This document shows, piece by piece, positions 33,101 through 46,001 of a DNA stretch of 64,000 bases. Within the stretch, counting starts at the first letter, position 1, and each line of letters starts with the position of its first letter. Both the position numbers and the translations under genes were made by a program. Source of the stretch: Selaginella moellendorffii (Eukaryota; Streptophyta; Lycopodiopsida; Selaginellales; Selaginellaceae). Under the pieces are notes generated by a model, which was given only the letters and a program-made list of their open reading frames with translations, searched no databases and was not told the DNA's origin. The stretch lies in contig NW_003314272.1 of assembly GCF_000143415.4 (NCBI RefSeq), positions 530,184 to 594,183 of the forward strand. Direction: 5' to 3'.

Positions 33101-33384
33101 GCTTCCCTGCAACCAGAAAACACACACACACACACACGCCCACACAAGATGGAATGAGAAAACCAATATCTTGGAGCGAGCAATACCTGAGCACTAAACA
33201 CTGTAAACGTCGATCCTCCTTGGTACTGTGAAGACCTCCCAGCCATGACCGCGCCCCCGCCTTTGGTCCCGATAGCTGCCGGAATGCTCACGGTGGCGAT
33301 GCCCGTCATACTCGCGCTGCTCATCTTGTTTGCCGCCCCGGCACTCCGGCCTTCGATACCCAGAGTTGCCATACTGTAATGCAT
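30140..33384 (-). CDS. CFAP20DC (C3orf67) homologue with a CFAP20-like domain
   Basis: There are twelve exons: 33384-33187, 33106-33056, 32982-32892, 32795-32720, 32642-32543, 32480-32401, 32307-32090, 31991-30951, 30798-30734, 30661-30528, 30440-30301 and 30240-30140, for 764 aa in phase throughout. Residues about 50-230 match the CFAP20-like (DUF667) fold: YQGGSTFTVFSAQGSNP, VYDKSVKGYVYSCTGG, SSKIQLPKDEIKTGLQLIHP, ELKITPLHCQIPISM, PVCKLRKIFTLRTR. The middle is disordered. The C terminus ends YDPTLDCYYDPKTNRYYELK, which resembles the animal CFAP20DC tail. The family is tied to cilia and flagella, so this fits a plant with flagellate sperm. One intron (32089-31992) uses a GC donor. The second in-frame ATG at 33372 is an equally possible start. 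Confidence 0.87.
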
Positions 33385-33675
33385 CTGTGTACCATCGATC
33401 GGCTTCCCAGCTCCTCTTGCACGAAAGCTCTCGCTTCTTGCTTGCTAGGGCTGTAAACGCAATGAAAGTTAGTTACAGGGGTTCCCGGTCCCGTGAAACT
33501 TTGGCCTTCTTTCCTTTTTAACCTTTTAATTGTTTTTTTTTTCGTGTTGGTTTTCCACTTGGCGGTTGCTCCAATTCAGGTGAAGAACCGGCCGGTACTT
33601 TGGAGAAGCCTCTCTTCTTCTTCTTTTTTTTCGTCGTCTGGTTGCTCGAACTCTTGGTTTTGTATAAATGTGGTG

Positions 33676-34172
33676 ATGGCGATCACCCGCGCCGACTTGG
33701 AGATCAGAAAGGGTCTCTTCTCCGGCAAGGTGAGCAACAGCTTGATCATCGTGGGGACGCTGCTGCTGGGGTTTATCGCGTTTGCGTTTTGCTTGATTGC
33801 CGAGACTGCACGAACACAGGTACATTTCGTCAAAGCTCTTCTCGAGTAAGGAAAACAAAAGCTAGAAAAGAAGACGAACTTAACTGTGGTTGGCAACGAC
33901 TACTACAGGTGCTATGGACGTCCATGTCCGTCCCCAGCCTCTTGGACACCGACGCCTACACGGACATGAAGTGCAGCTACTCCAAAGCCGGGAGCGCGGC
34001 GCTCGCCTGCGCTCTTGGAGCTTTGATCGCGATGGTGATCTCGCTCGCTCTGGCTTTGTCGAGGAAGAACTCGGAAGAGATCATCCAGCCCCTCAGCATC
34101 TGGAACACGAGCACCACCGTCACGTCGGCTCTTCGATGGCAAGCAGCGATATTTCTCGTCACGTCCTGGTAA
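33676..34172 (+). CDS. Small multi-pass membrane protein, DUF1218-like
   Basis: There are two exons, 33676-33819 and 33909-34172, for 135 aa. Hydrophobic segments are IIVGTLLLGFIAFAFCLIAE (about 25-44), ALACALGALIAMVISLALAL (about 76-96) and a short C-terminal one (AAIFLVTSW). The pattern, a first helix followed by AETARTQ and then a cysteine-containing YS.AGSAALACALG segment, recalls DUF1218 (MWL) proteins, which take part in secondary-wall and vascular development. Family members usually have four helices, so the 3' end may continue past a donor at TG|GTAACG (34170) or the gene may be truncated. It diverges from CFAP20DC with a 291-bp spacer. Confidence 0.55.
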
Positions 34173-37100
34173 CGGAAAAAAAATCGAGCAAAGTTCTCAA
34201 GAGTGATCCAAAGTGTTTTGTTTTAATTTACATACCAGGACCTCCTTCGAGGTTCCATGAACATATGGAGTTCATGAATGTAGGGTTCATGTTCTTTAAA
34301 TACTTAAAAATAATTACATACATACACATACCCATACACATACATGTCCTTTAATTTATAATAATGAGGTCTATGTAAGCAATGAAGTGGCATGCAAGTC
34401 CAAATAAGCAAAATGGGGCCTGATTCATCTCTAATCGTTTTGGACTCTTCCTTTGCTCTGGTGTCTTTGGATCGTAACAATTTGCTGCTTTTGTCGTTGG
34501 TGGGAATGAGCGAGGAACTTATACCGTTTGTAGAAGTGATAAGAGTGTAGAAGAGTAGAAGCAGAGTCAAAGTTTCCTTCTTTTGATCCTCAGTGCAAGA
34601 GTTGTCAAGTTTGAGACTTAAATCTGCAAGGCTATTCTTGTCTTCTCCAGTGTGTTAAAGTCCAGACGCATCAACAACTTAGCTCGAGGGGTCCCATCGA
34701 GATACAGTAGCCATGATTCCATGAACATATAAGGATACAGCATGAATGTCCAACAAGTAATGCTCTTCTAAGCTATCAATTTATAGCATTGTTTGAGTCT
34801 TGTAATAAGAAGTTGAGTTGAACTTAACTCAACTTAAGTAAATGAAAGTCAATTCAGTCAACTAAAAGTCTTATAAAGGAAATTGGAGAAATGAAGGCTC
34901 TGACAAACTTTAGATAAATACTTAGGTTAAAAGTTTTTACTAGAATGAATCATTTAAAAAAGACAAAGTGAACATGAACTTATCTTTTCTAAAGTTATAT
35001 TATTTGATTGACTACTATTATAGCTGTCATATTTTGATTTGACTACATAATATTTTGACTAATTTTATAGCTGTCATATATTTATATACTATTCCTTCAT
35101 TTGAAAGTTTTTACTAGAGTTCTTGAGAAGATAGGAAGCAAAGAAAATAAAAGATTTTGTGAGTAAGAGTTGTAATGTATAAGAATGTGAAAATGTTAAT
35201 TTTGTTTCACTACCACAATCTCTATATTACACTCTTACTCTTTATTACTCATCTGGGAATATAGAAGCTACTCTCATCATTGATAAAAATAGTCATGTTA
35301 TTTTTAAAACAACAGTCTAGAGAAAAGAAATGAAGAAATGAATAACACAACAAAAAGCACAAAATAAAACTTTCTATGACATTTATAATTTATATATTAA
35401 TTCATATCAAAAACTTTATTGCTTACCTATATCGCAATCCTTCTATATAAAAAGACAAAGGTATATTTTTGCACTGAATCCCTAATAAGATTTTTTAGGA
35501 GTTGTTTATGAATAATAATAAAAGAAATTGAATTCTTTTGAAAAACTTAAAATAATATCACAACAAAGAATCAACTTTATCTATATTTCAAAGATTGAAA
35601 GACAATTTCATATGAGAGAATAGCAGTATGCTAATATGCCTTACCACTATAATGTGGTTTATATTTCCCTACAGTTTATCTCCCTAGGAAATTAGTATAT
35701 GTAGAAAACAATATATGCATCATGAGGTAGGTTTTTATTAAAATGATAGAGAATGTGTATACAAGATAATCTAGAATTCTAGAAGCTCTTATGTTTACAA
35801 GTAGGCTATGGTTATAAAGCCCCATTTCCAAAACTAACACTTTAGTATTGTTAGTGTCATAATAAATAACCTAAAATTTAGTATATAAATTACCAAGAAA
35901 AGTTATAGTCATTATAGTCTTTTTATTTTTCTTGAGATCTTTGGAAGTTTGTATAGAAATGGCTTTAAGGAAAGTTATTGCTACTTGTACTTAACCCCCT
36001 AACATTTCATACCATTCTCTATTTCCATCCTTAAATTCTACCAAAATTCCATCTTCACTTCCATATAATAACATTTTTTTGCTAGGGGCTTTAGTGAAGC
36101 TAAACTAAAGCTCCTTTTATATAAAATTTTAGATCTTGTTATTGCCTCCAATGCTTCAAAGGCAATATTATATGTTTTTGCAAGATCTTACTTTTGACAT
36201 GGTGAGACTTCTTGAAAGTATAGAATGCTATTATATTTGGTGTTTAATATATTACTTTTTTGGATAAAACAAATGGCTCTATAGGTTTATAAATTTTTCT
36301 TGAAAGCCATAGCAATTGCCCAATAGCAAGTCTAGAAAATATGTACGTGGATGCAATAGATTCAAGAACAAATTATGGACACATACCCACTATTGTTTTA
36401 TAGTGAGGAATAACATCCCTTTGGAAAACACTACATTAGCTAGTATGAAATATGGGGTTTTTAGGCCACTCTACAGTGGAATGTAAAATTTAAAATTATT
36501 TTACTATACTATAGTATTGTCTCTTTTAAAAGAAAAATAAATAATTAAATGATATTAGTTATAGGTAACATACTTTATTCTAGATAGTGCTATTATATCA
36601 TATACAATTGTTTATAAGATGTTGAAGGAGGATAGCAACACACAAGTGCTACAAAGTGATGGTGATAGGTGAGAATGACAATTTGCAATTATAACATTTA
36701 ACATTTTCACAAACATTTAACATATAACAAGTTTATTATTTCATGTAAAGATGCAATTAACTTTCTTCTACCTCATCATCAATATATTGATTCCTTTTAT
36801 ACCTCCTCTTATATTAGTATTATAGGGAAGATTCACCTTGCATTTGTTGAGCCATAGCTTTTTCATAGTTGGAAAGACTTCTAAAGCTTTCAATTCTAAA
36901 AACTCTAGGTGGCTATGATTTATAAAATAGAACTAAATATGTATTGAAATCTTAATAAATGTAATTTACCTCCTTAAGGTTGAAGGCAACTCACAAAACC
37001 TTTTGAGCTAACGTTTGAAGAAATAATGTTCTTCAATAGCAAACACTAACCTACCAAAGTCACATATTATGTCCATCATAGAATTACTACTTGTTGTGTA

Positions 37101-38199
37101 ATCAATCACAACACCATCTGGTAGGCAATAGAGTTGAAGATTTACAGTGCTAATGGAATTTGAAATTGATACCTAGGAAATGTGTTGTGAATCTACTCAT
37201 CTACAAGGTTGGGTATGATGTCAGTGGAATTGTTGTAGTCAAGTAAAATGTATGTTGCAGACTCATTATCACAAAACCAATCATGTGTGTTTAAACTTGT
37301 AGAAGGCATGATAGGTCTATATCATAATCTAGAAAATAAGAAAGTTTAAAAATTAGATAGAAATATGAAATACATAATCACGTTTTTAGGCTTCCCTTGG
37401 ACGCCTATAGTATTAATGCCAATAGGATCCATGATGCACCTGAAAAAGAATGACTTGAAATAAACTTTTATTGCACACATCATAAGCTCATACATTTAGT
37501 TGGGATTGTTCAATAGGATGAAGGTTTGTCTTGTTTCCCCAATAACACACTGAGGCATTGTAGGTGTGTTCATTGGCTACTATAATAAATTATTGACATC
37601 TTGTATGGAAGATGACTCAATTTGACTGTTAGCACCTAAAGATATAAAGGATTTTACTCCCAATTATGGATTTCATTCTTTATTACTTTCTAGAAGGTCT
37701 TTCAGATATTGATAGGAAAGTTGAGGATTGGAACTTTCTCACACTCGACCATATATGTGATGCATTTCTCTTGTCATAAGCACTTATGTGCGAAGTTGAC
37801 TATAAAGGTAAGTAAATGAAAAAAAAAAATGAATAATATACTATTGTTATATGGTATGTTTTCAATGAAAGTTCCTCCAACTTTTTGTTATGAGCATCTC
37901 ATTGAGCTAAAATGAAATTGTTGCAAAAAACATATGTTACCACCTTTGGTTTGTAAAATTCACTTTTGCTTACCTCAAGGTTAACGTAATATTTTGTGAA
38001 CCACTTGATTATCGCCATTTGTTGATGGAACCTAATTTAAATCTTGGATGTCTAATGGTGGAATTGGAGCTTAATGTTGATTGTTTGGTGGTAGATTGTG
38101 AGCTTTATCTACATCTTCCTTATCCTCCTCTTTATCATGATTTACATTACCATTATTGTCAGTATTGACAATTTTTTCTTGGTCTTGGGTACATTCTGT
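34173..38199. other. AT-rich island without intact genes
   Basis: About 4 kb is much richer in A and T than both sides. I see no intact frame over 90 codons. On the minus strand some stretches read as decayed coding sequence with scattered stops: about 37460-37560 (MPQCVIGETRQTFILLNN) and 37030-37290 (CDNESATYILLDYNN, then SNSMMDIICDFGRLVFAIEE). A 10-bp inverted repeat around 34812-34837 (AAGTTGAGTT) is the only clean hairpin noted. It may be an old insertion or a decayed gene. Confidence 0.45.
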
Positions 38200-40047
38200 T
38201 GTGAGACACAAAATCCCTAGGCCCCAAAGTGGAGCTGGAAAGGGTGCCACGTGGTAGTGGCCGAAGCAAAAACCAAACAAGCGTAATACGTTTGGACTAA
38301 AAGCTCCGACTTGGAAGGTCAAGAGCGGGAGTGGAACTCCCAACAAAGTCCTCAAGGAGCGAGCACGAAGCGAGCAACAAGCAAGGCTCCAAAAAAGGGA
38401 CCCAAAAAGGACCAACACATGACACGTGGAAGTGTCCAAGATGGAGTCCAAGACGGACCCTAGTTGGAGTCCAAGATGGACCCGAAGTAGAGTCCGATAT
38501 GGAGTCCGAAGTGGAGTCCGATATGGAGTCCGAGATGGACTCGAAGTGGAGTCTGATATGGAGTCCGAAGTGGAGTCCGAGATGGAGTCCGATATGGAGT
38601 CCGAGATGGACCCGAAGTGGAGTCCGATATAGAGTCTGAAGTGGAGTCCGAGATGGAGTCCAATATGGAGTCCGAGATGGACCCGAAGTGGAGTCCGATA
38701 TGGAGTCTGAAGTGGAGTCCGAGATGGAGTCCAATATGGAGTCCAAGGTGGGCCGAAGTGGAGTCCGAGGTGGACCGAGACGGAGTCCGAGATGGACCCG
38801 AGATGGAGCCCGAGATGCAGCCCAAGATGGACCAAGACGGAGCCCGAGATGGAGTCTGAGATGGAGTCCGAGGTTGAGACCGAGATCGGGACCGAGACCG
38901 AGACCGAGACCGAGACCGGGACCGAGACCGGGACTGAGACCAGGACCGAGGCCAAGGCTGAGACCGAGCCCAAGTCCGAGTCTGAGTCCGAGTTTGAGTT
39001 CGAGTCCGAGTCCGAGTTCGAGTCTGAGAGGGTGAAAGCCCAAAGCGTTCGTCTCCCAGACCCTGGGGGGTTTGGTGAGCTCCAAAAGTATAGTGAGGGG
39101 GAGGACTGCAGTGGAGCCAGTTTGGCCAGGAAAGGCCAATTTGGCCCAGGAAGGCCAGACCCAGTGTTGGGTGATGAACTGACCACTGGGAAGTCCAAGA
39201 CTAGAGTGAATACGGACCGACAAGTGGGGTAGCTTGGTGAAGTGTTCAAGAGCCGGCTCTAGTTCCCCCGGGAGATCGACTGGCCGATGCTCCCAGTCCA
39301 AGTGTGGGTGGCACTACCTACTTGGATACCAGGCGTGGCTCAACGGAACCTCGCTCTAAGCCCATGGCTAGAGCACCTAAAGGCGAAAGGCGGGGAGAGT
39401 ACCCAGGTGGCTCGCGTAAGACCACGGTGTTCCGAAATGTTGTCCCAAAGGGCTAAACTGTGGAAAGGAAGAGGAGCAGTCCTCTGGGGTAGTGACCAAG
39501 GACACAGTCGTGTGGTGAGGAAGTCCCAGAGGACCATGGGATTTAGGGGTCGGGCCTGTGGGCCTCGATCCAGTGGCAGTGTTGGCAAACACAGCCAGGG
39601 GCAGAAAGGGACTTGGTAGGAACTGCCAAAGGGACTTGGTAGGAACTGACAAAGGGACTTTGGGGAAGGCAATTCCCCAGATCTGTGGGCATCCTAAGGA
39701 TGCTAAGGAGTGGATCTAGGATGACCACTCGTGGACAGATGGCCCAGTCTTGGAGAGACGGGATTGTGATGCAAGTGGTAGTGGACCACTAGTGCAGCAA
39801 AGGTGAATGGGCATGGCCTTAGCGTAACAGGCCGAGATGTCAGTGGTACCTTTGGGTGTCGGTCTTGGGACCAGACACGAGGAGCACTTGGACCAGGTGC
39901 AAGTGTTGAGTGGCATGGATGCCATTCTTGGGGCTAGCAAGTCCCAAGTTCTGAATTGGACTTATGGAGGTTGTGAATGAGACTCTTCCAAGTGGTCGGA
40001 GGTGTGGTTAAGTGACTAAAGTAGAATGGAAAAATTAGTCGCTTACA
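38200..40047 (+). repeat. LTR A (outer element, 5')
   Basis: It starts TGTGAGACACAAAATCCC and ends GTCGCTTACA, with the TG...CA termini of LTRs, and is followed after three bases by a tRNA-complementary primer site. It is 1,848 bp long. It contains a degenerate tandem array (about 38440-39025) of 12-bp units such as GGAGTCCGAGAT, which keeps several frames open by chance. Confidence 0.85.
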
Positions 40048-40050
40048 ACT

Positions 40051-40062
40051 TGGTATCGGAGC
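40051..40062 (+). other. Primer-binding site of the outer element
   Basis: TGGTATCGGAGC differs by one base from TGGTATCAGAGC, the usual site complementary to the initiator-Met tRNA 3' end in plant retrotransposons. Confidence 0.75.
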
Positions 40063-41381
40063 TGTTCCTTAGTCTGACTTTTATTGGTGCTCAAGTATAT
40101 CAGCATTGATGTTGGCATTGGAAGGTCCTAGGAGGGGGCCTATCCTTGAGGAGTAGCATGTCAAGAGGACATGGCTCTCCACTCAAGTTCATGCGTGAAC
40201 TTGGGCACGATGTGGTGGATAGAAAAGGGCCAATAATAGAACGACTTTGGGATCTTGGGAACAGTATAAGGTTTCCTCCGAGAGTTGAGGATGTGATCCA
40301 GATGAGCATTTGACGTAGCAAACGGGCTAACGTAGTTGTGGTAAACAACTATAATTGGGATCACGGGAAAGATGTAAACTCCAAAATAATAAAGGAGTCA
40401 CAAGATTACCCTCATATAGTTGAGGCCGGTGCTCATAACTTTGAGACCGGAATTGATGACCATGGGAGGTCAAATATAGGAGAGGACACAAGTCCTCGAA
40501 ATGGTAGCTGAGGTTGCCCTTGATAAATGCTGGAATAACCCAAAGAGTTGGGGATGTACTTAGAGGATGAGTTGGTATTCTCATCACATGGGCAAGTGGT
40601 CCTAAAAGGCAAAAGGTTGCCCCAAGAGAATAAATCAAGTGTCGGAGTAACACTTGCAAAGATGGTCCTCGTGAGTAGGACCTGAATACAAGAAGTTGTA
40701 TTCCAGTGAGCTGGCACCTCAAAGGTAGGACCTTATGGGTCGTCGGATGACAAAGTCCAAAAAGCTGGATGACTCCAATAGAGTCAAAGAATAATCCTAA
40801 AGGATTGATGGAAGCATTTGGACTGAGTGGTACCCCACGAAGGATAGGGGGGATCATAGGATCCAAGGATGAGAACAGAGGGTATCTCATCGATGGCAAA
40901 ATGTGCCATGCTAAAGTCGTGGGAAGGGTGTTCCCAAAAGAAAACAACTTTGAAACAAAGTTGTGTGTGACCTCTATGGTGCAGTGCTAACGGTTGGTTG
41001 GCATGAGAAAAAGTGGTATTGGTTTTGGCAAAGACTTAGACACAAAGAAGAAGTGTCATAGAGGTAAGCTCATGGAGCCGATGGTGTGGAGACACCAAAT
41101 GTGCCAAGGTGTGGTACCTTGAGGCTATGTTGGTGGGTTCATGAGAACCCCTTGTCAAAGGAATCCTAATGGAAATGGGAATGGCATAGCCTAAGTTGCA
41201 GAGCATGCAATTGGAGTGTGGTGACCCAGATAATGATGGAGGTGTGGAAGCACCAGCAATGAGTTGTAGGACTTGACAACTATGAGGCAACTAAGCAAGA
41301 GGTGCAAAATAATTGGTTAAACGGGTAGAAGGTAACTACCCAAGTCTTCTTAATGACATAAGGAAATTGGATATACCCTTA

Positions 41382-41386
41382 CGGGG
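41382..41386 (+). repeat. Left target-site duplication of the inner LTR element (CGGGG)
   Basis: CGGGG precedes LTR B. The right copy at 61207-61211 is CAGGG. The undisturbed site in the inner element's own internal region (44617-44621, CGGGG within TTACGGGGGATAAG) shows the sequence before insertion. Confidence 0.75.
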
Positions 41387-43287
41387 TGTGAGACACAAAA
41401 TCCCTAGGCCCCAAAGTGGAGCCGGAAGGGCGCCACATGGTAGTGGCCGAAGTGAGAGCCAAACGAGCGTAACACGTTTGGACCAAAAGCTCCGACTTGA
41501 AAAGTCAAGAGCGGGAGTGGAACTCCCAACGAAGTGCTCGAGGAACGAGCACGAAGCGAGCAAAAGACGAGGCTCCAAAAAGGGACCCAAAAGGACCAAC
41601 ACATGACACGTGGGAGAGTCCGAGATGGACCCGAGATGGACCCGAAATGGAGTCCGAGATGGACCCGAAATGGAGTCCGAGATGGACCCGAGATGGACCC
41701 GAAATGGAGTCCGAGATGGAGTCCGAGATGGACCCGAGATGGAGTTCGAGATGGAGTCCGAGATGGACCCGAGATGGACCCGAAATGGAGTCCGAGATGG
41801 AGTCCGAGATGGACCCGAGATGGACCCGAGATGGAGTCCAAGATGGAGTCCGAGATGGAGTCCGAGATGGACCTGAGATGGAGTCCGAGATGGAGTCCGA
41901 GATGGAGTCCGAGATGGACCCGAGATGGACCCGAAATGGAGTCCGAGATGGAGTCCGAGATGGACCCGAAATGGAGTCCGAGATGGAGTCCGAGATGGAC
42001 CCGAGATGGAGTCCGAGATGGAGTCCGAGATGGACCCGAGATGGACCCGAGATGGAGTCCGAGATGGAGTCCGAGATGGAGTCCGAGATGGAGTCCGAGA
42101 TGGAGTCCGAGATGGAGTCCGAGATGGAGTCCGAAGTCGAGACCGAGACCGGGACCGAGACCGAGACCGAGACCGAGATTGGGACCGAGACCGAGACCGA
42201 GGCCGAGGCCGAGACCGAGCCCGAGCCCGAGTCCGAGTCCGAATCCGAATCCGAGTCCGAGTCCGAGTCCGAGTCCGAGTCCGGAGCCTGAGAGGGTGAA
42301 AGCCCAAAGCGTTCGTCTCCCAGACCCTGGGGGGTTTGGTGAGCTCCAAAAGTATAGTAGGGGGAGGACTGCAGTGGAGCCAGTTTGGCCAGGAAAGGCC
42401 AGTTTGGCCCAGGAAGGCCAGACCCAGTGTTGGGTGATAAATTGACCACTGGGAAGTCCAAGACTAGAGTGAATACGGACCGACAAGCGGGGTAGCTTAG
42501 TGAAGTGTTCAAGAGCCGGCTCTAGTTCCCCCGGGAGATCGACTGGCCGATGCTCCCAGTCCAAGTGTGGGTGGCACTACCTACTTGGATACCAGGCGTG
42601 GCTCAACGGAACCTCGCTCTAAGCCCATGGCTAGAGCACCTAAAGGCGATAGGTGGGGAGAGTACCCAGGTGGCTCGCGTAAGGCCACGGTGTTCCGAAA
42701 TGTTGTCCCAAAGGCCCAGACTGTGGAAAGGAAGAGGAGCAGTCCTCTGGGGTAGTGACCAAGGACACAGTCATGTGGTGAGGAAGTCCCAGAGGACCGT
42801 GGGACTTAGTGGTCGGGCCTGTGGGCCTCGATCCAGTGGCAGTGTTGGCAAATACGGCCAGGGGCAGAAAGGGACTTGGTAGGAACTGACAAAGGGACTT
42901 TGGGGAAGGCAATTCCCCAGGTCTGTGGGCATCCTAAGGATGCTAAGGAGTGGATCTAGGATGACCCCTCGTGGACACATGGCCCAGTCTTGGAGAGACG
43001 AGGTGGTGATGCAAGTGGTGTTGAACCACTAGTGCAGCAAAGGTGAATGGGCATGGCCTTAGCGTAACGGGCCGAGATGTCAGTGGTACCTTTGGGTGTC
43101 GGTCTCAGGACCGGACACGTGGAGCACTTGGACCAGGTGCAAGTGTGGAGTGGCATGGATGCCATTCTTGGGGCTAGCAAGTCCCAAGTCCTGAATTGGA
43201 TTGATGGAGGTTGTGAATGAGACTCTTCCAAGTGGTCGGAGGTGTGGTTAAGTGACTAAAGTAGAATGGAAAATTTAGTCGCTTACA
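41387..43287 (+). repeat. LTR B (inner element, 5')
   Basis: It is 1,901 bp, TGTGAGACAC to GTCGCTTACA. It contains a tandem array at about 41610-42290 of near-identical GGACCCGAGAT and GGAGTCCGAGAT units, then GAGACC and GAGTCC 6-mers. Long frames reading MESEMESEMDPRW across it are products of the repeat, not genes. Confidence 0.85.
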
Positions 43288-43290
43288 ATT

Positions 43291-43302
43291 TGGTATCGGA
43301 GC
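43291..43302 (+). other. Primer-binding site of the inner element
   Basis: TGGTATCGGAGC, the same one-mismatch initiator-Met tRNA site as in the outer element, lies three bases after LTR B. Confidence 0.75.
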
Positions 43303-45555
43303 TGTTCCTTAGTCCGACTTTTATTGGTGCTCAAGTATATCACCACTAGTGTTGGCATCGGAAGGTCCGAGGAGTGGGCCTATCCTTGAGGAGTAGCAAG
43401 TCTGGAAGACATGGCTCTCCATTACAGTTCATGTGTGAACTTGTAGACGAGGTGGTGGATAGAAAAGGGCCAATAATGGAACGACTTTGGGATCTTGGGA
43501 ACAGTGCAAGGTTTTCCTCATTGAGTTGAGGATGTGATCCGGATGAGCATTTGTCTCAGCAAATTGGCTTAGGTTGTTGTGGTAAACAACTAAAGTTGGG
43601 ATCACGGGAAAGATAGAGACTCCAAAACAATAAAGGAGTCACAAGATTATCCTCATATAGTTGAGGTTGGTGCTCATGAATGTGAGACCAAAGATAATGA
43701 CCGTGGAAGGTCAAATACGGAAGAGGACTCAAGTCCTTGAAATGGTGGCCGGGGCTACCTCTAATAAATGCTGGAACAACCCAAGGAGTTGGGGGTGTAT
43801 TAAGTGGATGAGTTGGTATTCTCATCACATGGACAAGTAGTCCTAAGGGGCAAAGGTTGCCCCCAGAGAACAAAATCAAGTGTCGGAGTAACACTTGTGA
43901 AAATAGTCCTTTTGAGTAGGACCGGAATGCAAGATGTGTATTCCAGTGAGCTAGTGCCTCACAAGTAGGACCTTACGGGTCGGTGGATTAACCAAGTCCA
44001 AAACTGCTAGACGACTCAAGTAGAGTCCTAAAAAGGACTGAATGAAGCATTTGGACTGAGGTGCGTTGTACCCCACAAAGGATGGGGGGGGGATCATAGG
44101 ATCCAAGGATGAGAACAGAGAGTATCTCATCGATGGCAAAATGTGCCATGCTAAAGTTATGGGAAAGGTGTTCCCAGGAGAAAACAACTTTGACATAAAG
44201 TTGTGTGTGACCTCTATGGGGCAGTGCTAACAGATGGTTGGCATGAGAAAGAGCGGTGTTGGTCTTGGCAAAGACTTAGACACGAAGGGAAATGTCATAG
44301 AGGTAGGCTCGTGGAGCCGATGGTGTGGAGACACCAAATGTGCCAAGGTGTGATACCTTGAGGCTATGTTGGTGGGTTCATGAGAACCCCTTGCCAAAGG
44401 AATCCCAATGGAAATGGGAATGGCATAGCTTAAGCTGCAGAGCATGCAGTTGGAGTGTGGTGACCCAGATAGTGATGGAGGTGTGAAAGCACCAAGCAAT
44501 GAGTTGTAGGACTTGACAACTATGAGGCAACTAAGCAAGAGGTGCAAAATAACTGATTAAACGGGTAGAAGGTAGCTACCCAAGACTTCTAGTATAGGGA
44601 AGTCGAATATACCTTACGGGGGATAAGTTTCTTATGTTGCGATATAGTAAGTCAATGTCATAAAAGGAAATACTCATTGTCAAGAAAGCCATCATTGGGA
44701 CACACGAACACTCTAGAACACCAGAAGGTGGTGTTTGATATCGCGAGGGCAATGGATAAAGCCCAAGGGACTAAGTCCCTAGCGAATGATGGATAGAAGG
44801 TGCTATCCAAATGTCCAAGGTTGCGAAGACAGGAGAGGACTGTCTACCCAAGTTGGACAAAGCCAAAAATGGAATTTTGGCAAGGCTAGTGATGGGCATG
44901 TAAAGGCCCATAAGCAACAATGTAACCCCAGTGTGTGGGATTATAAGCTGAGCATACCCGGATTGAGGAACCACTCCCTGGGCTATTGGGTAGGTTCATC
45001 CCTAAGAATACTTGCTAAGGCATGATAGAAAGTGCAAAGCTATCCTCCTGGTCTGGAGGAGAATGACCGAAGGAAAGGTGCGAAGCCAAAGGCAAGTAGT
45101 GTTGGGATGGAACTGAACCATAGAAATCAAAGGGCATATCCAACAGTGGTTATGAAAGTTGGGAGTGGAGAATCAAGAGGGTGCTCGAGGATGTTGTTGC
45201 TAGCAACCGTGATGCCATGGAGAGTCTAAAATATGGAATTGTCCATGTTAGACTATATGGCAACTATAAAGCTTGCGAAAGGGGAGGCCTTAGCAAGCTG
45301 AGGGACAGAGTTCCTTCAAAGTTCCCAAAGACGATTCTAGGTAGCGTAGTACCTAGAAAGGCCAAGTGTAAATGGTTCATGGAACGCGCGAAATCAGAGT
45401 GGCACAGCAGAAGCGTGGTCTTGAAGCTTGCCATGAGGCAAGGTTATCAAGGTTAGGGAAGTAGTTCCCGAGTGTTCAAAGAGAGGGCTTTGAACGAAAG
45501 TCGATGGTCAAGGACTTTCACGTTTACGCAGGAACCATGTTACAATGGTCGGAGG

Positions 45556-45559
45556 ACTT
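45556..45559 (+). repeat. Left target-site duplication of the DNA transposon (ACTT)
   Basis: ACTT occurs just outside both transposon ends (45556-45559 and 57973-57976). The homologous unoccupied site in the outer retrotransposon, GGACTTGCC at 62134-62142, has it once. Confidence 0.8.
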
Positions 45560-45583
45560 AAGCTCTATTTCGTTAAAGTGGGA
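45560..45583 (+). repeat. Left terminal inverted repeat
   Basis: 24 bp beginning AAGCTCTATTT; it pairs with 57949-57972 with a single mismatch at position 12. Confidence 0.88.
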
Positions 45584-46001
45584 ATTGTCATTATCCCACT
45601 TGTAAAATAAGGTTTCCAAACCTTTATATAGTATATAAATATAACAAAATTCAACTGCATTGAGGCACATGCCATTTTATTTTAAACAAGGAAATGTCTA
45701 CTCAATCACTTCTCCTCCCCCTGCCACTGCTTCACCTCTCTCTTCTCCTTGTCATCGTCGTCCAATTTCTTTCCATCCTTTTAATATTGGCTCAGTTGCT
45801 CCGAGTCTAGGTGGAGCCCAAGTCCCCATTCAATCTTTACTTTCCCATTATTAATAAAACAACTTCGTAGACTTCCAATAACATGCTGTAACACTTCTAG
45901 TATAATGCAAATCCTCTCAAAGAATTGTCTTTTAATATTAATACAATTGCATGGAACACCATGCCATAATAAGTTACATTTTTAAATAAATACATGCCAT
46001 C

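Noticed and set aside
40327-40947. A 206-codon antisense frame in the retrotransposon interior
   Set aside because: The matching region in the other copy is broken by stops and indels, and the peptide shows no family features.
41404-42564. Long open frames (up to about 390 codons) on both strands across the LTR arrays at 38.3-39.3, 41.4-42.6 and 59.7-60.7 kb
   Set aside because: They are generated by 12-bp and 6-bp repeats that lack stops in several frames at once, and read as monotonous MESEMESEMDP or SDSDSD strings.
45560-45563. A TTAA target duplication (piggyBac-like) suggested by CTTAAGC at the left end
   Set aside because: The right side reads TTAC, and the empty site GGACTTGCC contains no TTAA; ACTT explains both sides.
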